From contig MWCD01000030.1 in the NCBI GenBank assembly GCA_002069885.1, positions 1-47,407 of the forward strand: DNA of 47,407 nucleotides, read 5' to 3'. The number at the start of each line of letters is the position of its first letter. The stretch's first letter is position 1. Below, piece by piece: positions 40,538 to 47,407 of the stretch. A model generated the notes under the pieces. The model saw only the letters and a list, made by a program, of their open reading frames with translations, had not been told where the DNA came from and ran no database searches. Source of the stretch: a bacterium ADurb.Bin236. Its GTDB lineage: Bacteria; UBP15; UBA6099. Both the position numbers and the translations under genes were made by a program.

Positions 40538-41683
40538 ATGAATGGCGCGCTCGCGCGCGCGGCGGCGCTTGCACTTGCGCTTGCGTTTCTCTCCGGTTGC
40601 GCAAATCAAGCCCCCCGGCTAGAGCCGGCCAGACAGAAGACAGGCTCCGCGTGGCTATCTTTCAGAGGCAACACGCCCGGATCCACAGGCGTCGCGGTGG
40701 ACACCCTAGCCCCTCCTTTGGCCGAGATGTGGAACTACGACGCCGGCGGAGCCGTCCGCTCGTCTCCGGCGGTCAAGGATGGGATAGTAGTCTTCGGCTC
40801 CGCTGACAACGCGGTTCACGCCCTGAACGCCGACACCGGAGAAAAACTTTGGCGGCATGAGTCGGGAGACGACGTTATCGCCTCTCCGATCATCGTCGGT
40901 GAATACGTCTTCATCGGCTCGTTCGACAAAAAATTCTACAAGCTGGAATTGAGGACAGGAAAAGTCGCCGGCAGTTTCGAGGCGCGCGCTCCGATTAAGG
41001 GCGGCGCGGCGACCGACGGCGTAAAGGTTTTCTTCGGCGCGCACGACAACCGGATATATGCCCTCGACATAGAAACCCTGCTCCCGGCATGGATAGTGGA
41101 GACGGAGGACTGGGTGGAAGCAGCCCCGGCGGTGGTGGACGGCGTCGTCTATTGTGGCTCGGACGACGGGACAATGTACTCCATAAGCGCCGAGACAGGC
41201 GACATCCTCTGGAGACACGTCACGAAACAGAGCGTATACTCGACTCCGGCGGTCGCCTTCGGACGCGTCTATTTCGGCTCTTGGGACGGGAACATGTTTT
41301 CGCTCGACGCCCGCACGGGCAACTCGTTATGGAAAACAAAAATCGACGAACAGGTGTCCGCCTCGGCTGCGCTCTCAGGCGACATCTTGGTGACGGGCGG
41401 AATGTTCGATGGAACCCTAGTTGGACTCGATAGGTTGTCAGGCAAAATCCTCTGGAGCTTCAAAGTCATGGGCGGATTCGACGCCGGGCCGGTCGTCTCA
41501 GGCGACGTCGCATACGTCGGCTCGACCGACCAGCGCCTGTACGCGGTTAACGTCAAGACGGGCGAGATAGTCTGGAAGAAGCTGATGAAAGGCATGATGA
41601 GAGGGTCGGTCGCGATAGCGGACGGCGTTCTATATGTGGGCACGCAAAGAGGCAGAGTCGCCGCCATGACGACGGCGCGCTGA
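40538..41683 (+). CDS. PQQ-like beta-propeller lipoprotein (BamB-like fold)
   Basis: 381 residues from ATG 40538 (AAAGAGAG upstream; ATG 40508 adds ten residues). A lipoprotein signal ends in LSGC (Cys21), so the protein is anchored in a membrane facing the periplasm. The body has seven to eight blades with PQQ-repeat docking motifs: TGEKLWRHESGD, TGDILWRHVTKQ, TGNSLWKTKIDE, SGKILWSFKVMG, TGEIVWKKLMKG. BamB-like propellers act in outer-membrane assembly or protein binding. No other bam gene is nearby, so the role is unassigned. Confidence 0.85.
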   Translation: MNGALARAAALALALAFLSGCANQAPRLEPARQKTGSAWLSFRGNTPGSTGVAVDTLAPPLAEMWNYDAGGAVRSSPAVKDGIVVFGSADNAVHALNADTGEKLWRHESGDDVIASPIIVGEYVFIGSFDKKFYKLELRTGKVAGSFEARAPIKGGAATDGVKVFFGAHDNRIYALDIETLLPAWIVETEDWVEAAPAVVDGVVYCGSDDGTMYSISAETGDILWRHVTKQSVYSTPAVAFGRVYFGSWDGNMFSLDARTGNSLWKTKIDEQVSASAALSGDILVTGGMFDGTLVGLDRLSGKILWSFKVMGGFDAGPVVSGDVAYVGSTDQRLYAVNVKTGEIVWKKLMKGMMRGSVAIADGVLYVGTQRGRVAAMTTAR

Positions 41684-41785
41684 AACAAATAAAAATCAAC
41701 CCGGCGGCCGCGCGGCGCGGAGCCGGATAAAGAGCAAAACTGAACCGGGGCGGGAAGCAAAAACTCGCACGAAGGAGAAATCGAG

Positions 41786-44700
41786 ATGTCTAACGGAGCT
41801 TCGACTCAATCAATCAGAAATCTACAACCGGGCGAATACCTGTGCCTGCAGGGCGAGGACAGCAACGAGATTTTCGTGCTGCGCTCGGGTTCTCTCCACA
41901 TATACGTGGTGGACTCTGACGGGCCGGGAGCGGTCAGGCCGGAGCGCGTTGATTCGGAAGGCATGCTGGTCGGCGTGGTGGACACGGCGGGCGCGTTCAT
42001 AGGCGAAATCGGCGCAATACTCCGCGAGCCTCGCTCCGCCTCCATCAGAGTCTCCGACGACGGCCCCGCTCAGGTCATGGTCATCGACCTGCGCGGCAAA
42101 GGCTTCGACGCCACCGTCATGCAGAACCCCAAGATCGGATTCTCCCTCTCGAAAACTATCGCCCAGCGCCTCGGCATGACCAGCCACAGCATCAACAGGA
42201 TCGACTCCCTGTCTCTTAAGGCGAAAGGGTTCCTCGAAGAGACCGCCCGCTCTCTGTACGAGATGATAGACGAGCTTGACAAGGCGGCCCAAGCCGCACA
42301 GAAAGAACTTCCCCTTCTGGCGGAAGCCAAACAGATGGAGTCTTGCCAGATAGGCCGCATGGTCTCCAAGTACGGCTCGCTCCCGATGGACATTTACGGG
42401 ACTATCGGAGTTCCCTTCTCCGCGCACCACACGATATACCACAACAGGATATACCAGAAAAAGGCCGGCGGAGAGCCTGCCCCCCAGCCCGCGGGAGACC
42501 CGAAGCCCGGCGTGGCCGCATTTAACCCCGGCGACGTCATCTGCCCGGACAAGAGCATAGACAAGAGCATGTACTTCCTGCTGGCGGGCAAACTTGAAGT
42601 GTTCGTCGGCATGAGGGCCATCGAAACGCTTCAGGAAAAAGGAGCCATATTCGGGGAGAACGCGATATTCGGAGAACTCGAAAGAAGCAGCGGCGTTCGC
42701 GCCCTCACCGAAGTCCACGCGATGCCGGTTCCGGCGGCTCAAATTGAGCCTTACATGATGAAGAAGCCGCCGCTGGTCGTTCACACCCTGAAGATGTTCG
42801 CCAAGCGGCTTCCCCTGCTGAACGCCACCATGATGAAGTCAGCCCAGCAGATGAGCCAGCTCGTGTCCCTGCTCGGCAACGGCCCGGAAGGATGCCTGAC
42901 CGCCCTCGAAGCCTTGGCCCCGCGCATCAAGTCAGAGACCGCCGACCTCGGAGACGCAGCCGCCCCGTTCGCCGCGAAAGCGGAGTCATTGCTCTCCGAC
43001 CTCGCGTCCGGATTCGAGATGATAAATCAGGAGTACGAACAGATTTGCTCGGACACCGGGTTCAGGCCGAAGTCATACGGCGGAGCCGATTCCGCCCAGC
43101 CCTTCGCCGCCCCCAAATTCAACTTCGCTACCAAAATCGAGGAGCTTGAGACCCTCGATTCAGAACATATCAACTTCGTGCTCAACCCGAAAAAAGACCA
43201 GTTCCGCGCGTGCAGCGTGGAGTTCGGACACATCGAGCTTCTCAAACAGGCGAAAGTGGCCGAGGCTTCTTGGAACGAGTTCATTTTCGGGCGCATCATC
43301 AACTATGGCGAGTCGTTCCCTAGCCAGTTCCTCGTTTTCGACATGACCCCCGGCGCCCAGAAGTTCGACCGCGACTACGTGCTGCGCTCCCTGCAGTTCT
43401 TCGTCGAGCGCGCCGAGCAGGAAGTCGCCCTCGTTTACAAGGACGGCGCCATCTGCGAAGTCATACACATCCCCGACCACATCAGCGTCGAGGGCGAAGA
43501 AGTCGCCGACGAATCTGTTATCAACGAGATAATCGCCGCGTTCCGCAAAGACCCCAGCGACCGCGAGAACCTTGCCAAACTCAACGCCCTATACTGGGAC
43601 ATGATAATCGGCGTGGTGCAGAAGAAACTGCCGCGCGTCAAAGACAACATCATCCCGTTCGAGGAAAAAGACCTGCAACTCATCAACTTCGGCCTGCTCG
43701 ACCCCGAATTCCTCAGGGACGACTCGAACGTGCCCGCACAGATGGCCGAGGACAAAAAGTTCTCTCCGGGCGAGGGACATCCCCTCGGATACATCTACCT
43801 CACCGACATGCTTCAGGACGTCTACAAACAGGCGTTCGGGCAGAACGAACTCGACAAGCTGGAAGAGGACAAAAAGAAGGCGGAGGCCGAATTCAAGGCC
43901 TGCCAAGACAGGATCCGGGCCATTGTCAAAGGCCGCTCGGACATGGTGATGTCCTTCCCCGGCGGGCAGAACGCCGCCAAGTTCGTCCAGCAGCTCGACG
44001 GCATCGTCGTCAAGACCGCCGTGCTCGACAGAAAAATGAAATCCGGCCAGTCCATTACTATGGACGAACGCGAGAAAATCAAACAGATTAAAAACATGAA
44101 GACCCAGATCGCCGCCCACATCATGAAGTATATAACCACCCTCAAGGGCCGCGTTTCCGAAGACCAGTTGACCCAGTTCCGCACCATCGGAGAGGAACTT
44201 GAGGGCCGCGTCCTCGAAGAGCTTAAACTGCAGGACGAGCTTGCCAAAAAAACACAGAAAATCAACGACCACATCCGCGCCATGAAAACGATGTCCATCA
44301 AGCAGAAAGAGAACGTCTACAAAAACGAGATAATCAGGATAAAGAAATACGTGCTGATGACCGCCAAGAAATGCAAGATGGACTCGGCCTCGGTGCTGGT
44401 CGGCGTAAAGGACATCGCCACGAAAACAAGAGTGCGCGACATCATCAACCTGTTCCTCGCCGACAACGTGGACCCGGAGATATTCGACTCGGCGCAGACC
44501 CGCATCAAACAACTGGGGCTGCCCACCGTCATGCTCGTGCCCGGCAGCGGCAACTCCGTCTATGACTGGGAAAAACACATGTTCATCGTCCCGCTTATCC
44601 CCGAAAAAACCCTCGACGAATCAATCGCCAACGCCTTCGTCGAGTTCCACTGGGACATGGACGAGGACAAGAGCATGCGCGAGAGCTACGGCGAAATGAA

Positions 44701-44860
44701 GATTTACAAGAAACTCTCGATAACGAAACTCAAACAGCAGCTAACCAAAGACTATCTCGTGTGGGCCACGCAGGAATCCAAGGGCTGGAAGAAGCTGGAC
44801 AAAGAAGTGCGCCCGTGGTTCCAAGTGAAGATCGGCAAACAGAAGCTCGACAAGGTGTGA
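41786..44860 (+). CDS. Large protein with two cyclic-nucleotide-binding domains and coiled coils
   Basis: 1,024 residues, SD GAAGGAG. A cNMP-binding domain lies at about 10-125 (LQPGEYLCLQGEDSNEIFVL, AFIGEIGAILREPRSASIRV). A second lies at about 247-365 (FNPGDVICPDKSIDKSMYFL, IFGENAIFGE). A helical bundle follows, then a large unrecognised region (430-1,024) with coiled coils near 685-730 and 795-880 and an alpha/beta C-terminus (RVRDIINLFLADNVDPEIFD). No kinase, cyclase or transmembrane segment is seen. It may be a cAMP/cGMP-responsive scaffold. It precedes folC by 55 bp but is probably unrelated to folate. Confidence 0.8.
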   Translation: MSNGASTQSIRNLQPGEYLCLQGEDSNEIFVLRSGSLHIYVVDSDGPGAVRPERVDSEGMLVGVVDTAGAFIGEIGAILREPRSASIRVSDDGPAQVMVIDLRGKGFDATVMQNPKIGFSLSKTIAQRLGMTSHSINRIDSLSLKAKGFLEETARSLYEMIDELDKAAQAAQKELPLLAEAKQMESCQIGRMVSKYGSLPMDIYGTIGVPFSAHHTIYHNRIYQKKAGGEPAPQPAGDPKPGVAAFNPGDVICPDKSIDKSMYFLLAGKLEVFVGMRAIETLQEKGAIFGENAIFGELERSSGVRALTEVHAMPVPAAQIEPYMMKKPPLVVHTLKMFAKRLPLLNATMMKSAQQMSQLVSLLGNGPEGCLTALEALAPRIKSETADLGDAAAPFAAKAESLLSDLASGFEMINQEYEQICSDTGFRPKSYGGADSAQPFAAPKFNFATKIEELETLDSEHINFVLNPKKDQFRACSVEFGHIELLKQAKVAEASWNEFIFGRIINYGESFPSQFLVFDMTPGAQKFDRDYVLRSLQFFVERAEQEVALVYKDGAICEVIHIPDHISVEGEEVADESVINEIIAAFRKDPSDRENLAKLNALYWDMIIGVVQKKLPRVKDNIIPFEEKDLQLINFGLLDPEFLRDDSNVPAQMAEDKKFSPGEGHPLGYIYLTDMLQDVYKQAFGQNELDKLEEDKKKAEAEFKACQDRIRAIVKGRSDMVMSFPGGQNAAKFVQQLDGIVVKTAVLDRKMKSGQSITMDEREKIKQIKNMKTQIAAHIMKYITTLKGRVSEDQLTQFRTIGEELEGRVLEELKLQDELAKKTQKINDHIRAMKTMSIKQKENVYKNEIIRIKKYVLMTAKKCKMDSASVLVGVKDIATKTRVRDIINLFLADNVDPEIFDSAQTRIKQLGLPTVMLVPGSGNSVYDWEKHMFIVPLIPEKTLDESIANAFVEFHWDMDEDKSMRESYGEMKIYKKLSITKLKQQLTKDYLVWATQESKGWKKLDKEVRPWFQVKIGKQKLDKV

Positions 44861-44914
44861 CAGGGCTGAAACGGACGCGCCTTTCCGCATAACCCTAGTC
44901 TAAGGCTTTATGAC

Positions 44915-46219
44915 ATGAAATACTCAGAAGCCATCGCCTACTTGGACAACTTCTCCAACTGGGAAAAACGCGCCCACAAACTCAAAGCCAGATTCACCCT
45001 GACCCAGATACGCTCTCTGATGAGCTTGATGGGAAACCCGCAACGCTCGATCAAAGCCGTCCACATCGCCGGCACGGTCGGCAAAGGCTCTGTCTGCCAC
45101 ATGCTGGAATCGGTGGCGCGCGCCGCCGGTTACTCCACCGGCCTGTACACTTCCCCGCACCTAAACGACATCCGCGAACGCGTCAGGTTCGACGGCGAGA
45201 TGATATCGAAAAAAGCGTTCGGCGAGGCCGTCGCAAGAGTGGCTCAGTTCGCAGGCCGGGATTTTGACAAATACACATATTTCGAGATTATCACCGCTGC
45301 GGCCATCGGCGAGTTCGCCGCGCGCGGCGTGGACATCGCCATTATCGAGACCGGCCTCGGCGGCAGGCTCGACGCCACCAACATCGTCGAACCCCTCGTT
45401 TCGGTCATCACAACCATCGGCTGGGACCACCAGCATGTGCTCGGCAACAGGATGACCGACATCGCCAGAGAAAAGGCCGGGATAATCAAAAGCGGGGGTA
45501 GAGCGGTCTCCGCGCCGCAGCGCGCCCCCGCCGCCCGCGTACTGCGCGAGGTTGCCGAAAAGAAAAACGCCGCGCTCTCCTTCGCCGCCCCCGAACGCCT
45601 CGTTACGGCTGTCCCCAACGCCTGCGACAGCGCCATATTCAGGGCGCGCCCCAAAGGCCTTCCCAAGTTCGACGTCCTCCTGCCTCTCGAAGGCGAATTC
45701 CAGAAAATCAACATGTCGGTGGTCATGGAGACGGTGGACGCGCTCCGAGCTTCGGGGTTCTACATCGATTCCGAAGAGATGAAGCGCGGGTTCGAAAGCG
45801 TGGAGTTTCCCGGCAGAATGGAGCTTGTGCGTCCTTCAGGCGGAGGGCCGGACGTGCTGCTGGACGGCGCTCACAACGAGACCGCCGCCCGCGCGCTGGC
45901 GCGCCACCTGTCCGGCAGGCCGTCGAAACCCAAAATTGCCCTCGTCGTCTCCATGATGAAAGACAAAGACGCCGAAAGCGCCCTCAGGGAACTGCGCGCC
46001 ATCAGCGGCGAAATCGTCGTCGCCGGCCTGCCTTACGACAGGGCTTGGGAACCGGAGCCTCTGGCGAAAATTGCCTCCATCCACTTCAGGAAAGTCCGCT
46101 CCGCCCCCGATATCGCCACCGCTCTGAAAAAAGCGGCTGAAACCGCCGGCGCGAACGGGCTTGTCTGCGTCACCGGCTCCCTCTACGCCGTGGCAGCCGC
46201 AAAAGAAGTCCTTGATTAA
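44915..46219 (+). CDS. folC: Folylpolyglutamate/dihydrofolate synthase
   Basis: 434 residues, Mur-ligase family. The P-loop HIAGTVGKGSVCHML (GTVGKGS 53-59) is followed by the folate-loop TSPHLNDIRERVRFDG, then the IIETGLGGRLDATNIV and TTIGWDHQHVLG motifs, then LLDGAHNETAARAL. The enzyme adds glutamate to (dihydro)folate/dihydropteroate with ATP in the cytoplasm. Length and motifs are normal. Confidence 0.92.
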   Translation: MKYSEAIAYLDNFSNWEKRAHKLKARFTLTQIRSLMSLMGNPQRSIKAVHIAGTVGKGSVCHMLESVARAAGYSTGLYTSPHLNDIRERVRFDGEMISKKAFGEAVARVAQFAGRDFDKYTYFEIITAAAIGEFAARGVDIAIIETGLGGRLDATNIVEPLVSVITTIGWDHQHVLGNRMTDIAREKAGIIKSGGRAVSAPQRAPAARVLREVAEKKNAALSFAAPERLVTAVPNACDSAIFRARPKGLPKFDVLLPLEGEFQKINMSVVMETVDALRASGFYIDSEEMKRGFESVEFPGRMELVRPSGGGPDVLLDGAHNETAARALARHLSGRPSKPKIALVVSMMKDKDAESALRELRAISGEIVVAGLPYDRAWEPEPLAKIASIHFRKVRSAPDIATALKKAAETAGANGLVCVTGSLYAVAAAKEVLD

Positions 46220-46328
46220 CCTTATCTTAATCGCGCCCGCGCTCTTCCGCTTGTTAGCATAAACGCGGTTTTCACCGCGAAGACACAAAGACACGAACTT
46301 CCACCTCGCGCGCCCGCGCGCGAAATAC

Positions 46329-46357
46329 TTGAAATGGCTTTTTCTATTAGCTATATT
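46329..46357 (+). promoter_or_regulatory. Strong promoter of the H1-like protein gene
   Basis: TTGAAA, 17-bp spacer, TATATT (a shifted TATTAT also fits), 43 bp before ATG 46400. The best-matching promoter in the window. Confidence 0.7.
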
Positions 46358-46399
46358 ATGCGGTGAACCGCCGCTTGACATTTACGCGCGAGGCAGAAA

Positions 46400-46906
46400 A
46401 TGGCGACTAAGAAAACCACCGCTAAGACCCCTGCGGGCAAACCCGCTGCTAGAGGCGCCAAAGCTGCGAAAACAGCTAAAAGCGCGCCCGCCCCGAAGGC
46501 GGCGCGCAAATCCGTCGAACCTAAAAAATCAGCCCCCGCCAAAACTGCTAAAACAAAGCCCGAGACCGCCGCGCCTGAGACAAAAAAATCCGCCGCGAAA
46601 AAATCCGCGCCTGAACAACCGGCAAAGAAACCTCCGAAACCTGCTCCTGTAAAAAAGAAAATTGAATCGCCGGCTCCCGCCCCTGCGGCCAAGCCGAAGA
46701 AGAACGCCTCCGAACCCGTCGCCGCTCCGGCCCAACCCGCCAAAATCCCCCCCATTCAGGAAATCGTCGAACTCCGCCGCAAAACCCACCGCGAAATTTT
46801 TATGAAATGCCTCGAAAAGAAAATTCTTTCCGCCATCGACTCTTGGGACAACGAGGTCGAAGAGCCGGAAATCGAAGCGGACGAAACCGAAGAAGAAATC
46901 GACTGA
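46400..46906 (+). CDS. Histone H1-like Lys/Ala/Pro-rich protein with acidic tail
   Basis: 168 residues. Residues 1-115 are almost entirely Lys, Ala, Pro, Ser, Thr (e.g. TKKTTAKTPAGKPAARGAKA), a disordered DNA-binding composition like bacterial H1/AlgP-type proteins. Residues about 118-148 form a conventional helix (EIVELRRKTHREIFMKCLEK), and the end is very acidic (EVEEPEIEADETEEEID). It probably binds and condenses DNA or RNA, with the acidic tail modulating binding. SD GAGG. Terminator directly after. Confidence 0.75.
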   Translation: MATKKTTAKTPAGKPAARGAKAAKTAKSAPAPKAARKSVEPKKSAPAKTAKTKPETAAPETKKSAAKKSAPEQPAKKPPKPAPVKKKIESPAPAPAAKPKKNASEPVAAPAQPAKIPPIQEIVELRRKTHREIFMKCLEKKILSAIDSWDNEVEEPEIEADETEEEID

Positions 46907-46923
46907 CATCCTGCGGCAAAAAC

Positions 46924-46958
46924 CCCGGACCCTCGCAGAGTCCGGGAATATTTATTTA
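46924..46958 (+). terminator. Terminator after the H1-like gene
   Basis: CCCGGAC, loop, GTCCGGG, then AATATTTATTTAT. 18 bp past the stop. Confidence 0.75.
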
Positions 46959-46997
46959 TAGGACGCGCCACTAAGCAGCCGGAACGGAAAACAGCCC

Positions 46998-47407
46998 GTG
47001 CCCGAATTGAATGAATCCATATTTGAAGAAGCCTCGAACAGGCTGGCCGCAAAGCTCGCGGGCACTCAGCACGAGAAGTTCTTTGCCGGAAACAGGAAAC
47101 GATACATGTTCGCGCTGCGGCTCATCGGAGCGCCACCCTCGCCCGGCTCCAAACTCCTCGACGCCGGCGCGTCTCCCGGACACCTTTCCGCCCTCTGCCG
47201 CGAAATCGGTTGGGATGTCGCCGCAGCCGACAAACACCCCGGCAAACAGTTTCAGCCAGATATTGGCGCGCCACCTCTCGACCTTTTCTCCTCGCTCGGC
47301 ATCCCCGTCTCCGAGGTCGATCTGGCTCAAGGCTCTCTTCCTTTCGCGGACGCCTCGTTCGACGCCGTAATGTTCAACGAAACTCTCGAACACCTTATCG
47401 GCTCGCC
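46998..47407 (+). CDS. Class I SAM-dependent methyltransferase (5' part)
   Basis: Open from GTG 46998 to the window end (136 codons, no stop). SAM motif I is KLLDAGASPGHLSALC, then WDVAAADKHPG, and a motif LPFADASFDAVMFNETLEHL typical of class I methyltransferases. GGAACGG lies upstream at a wide spacing, so a later start is possible. Substrate unknown. Confidence 0.75.
   Translation, partial: MPELNESIFEEASNRLAAKLAGTQHEKFFAGNRKRYMFALRLIGAPPSPGSKLLDAGASPGHLSALCREIGWDVAAADKHPGKQFQPDIGAPPLDLFSSLGIPVSEVDLAQGSLPFADASFDAVMFNETLEHLIGS

Noticed and set aside
46275-46300. Short CGAAGACACAAAGACAC tandem-like motif upstream of the H1-like gene
   Set aside because: A common low-complexity intergenic motif, too short and imperfect to call a repeat array or regulatory element.

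Overview
This is a GC-rich bacterial chromosome segment from what looks like an uncultured Gram-negative lineage. The clues are a lipobox lipoprotein, two signal-peptide glycosidases and TATAAT-type promoter boxes. No rRNA, tRNA or CRISPR array was seen, and the phylum cannot be fixed from the sequence. Three blocks are visible. Positions 1-11,260 are chromosomal: membrane proteins, an AT-rich islet with a frameshifted Shedu-like nuclease/sigma-region-4 fusion, a secreted GH36 alpha-galactosidase, a FabG-like reductase, a translin-family protein divergent from two overlapping Gfo/Idh/MocA oxidoreductases, and a membrane M28 peptidase.

Positions about 11,640-36,980 are a long tailed-phage structural cluster, transcribed right to left on the minus strand. 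In transcription order it holds: Mu-I-like protease/scaffold, membrane cargo genes, decoration protein, major capsid protein, a 460-aa capsid-adjacent protein, Gp36-like adaptor, two paralogous neck/tail-terminator proteins, a four-gene AT-rich cargo islet, tail tube, tail chaperones G and G-T (classic -1 slippery site), a very short tape measure, a distal tail protein, a 1,635-aa tail tip with a discoidin-like domain, two further tail proteins, an XhlA-like protein, M15 endolysin and holin. No terminase, portal, integrase, repressor or replication gene is visible, so this is a defective, split or domesticated (gene-transfer-agent-like) particle locus. A lone methyltransferase lies inside on the opposite strand.

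Soluble proteins followed by membrane proteins recur inside the phage block. A roughly 85-105-aa C-terminal domain ('Q') sits at the end of the protease/scaffold and, out of frame, after a 158-aa protein. Both times it is followed by membrane-anchored paralogues of one family ('P'). A Vgr-related HExxH protein and a Trp/Tyr-rich protein are each followed by a membrane protein too. This resembles effector/immunity cassettes, but that is inference.

Positions 37,343-47,407 are chromosomal again, on the plus strand: MFS transporter plus GH20 hexosaminidase, a PQQ-propeller lipoprotein, a 1,024-aa protein with two cyclic-nucleotide-binding domains, FolC, a histone-H1-like Lys/Ala/Pro-rich protein, and the start of a methyltransferase. 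Two families of composite palindromic repeats (A: four copies; B: five copies) are spread through the intergenic spaces. Several B copies sit directly at gene 3' ends in the sense orientation.
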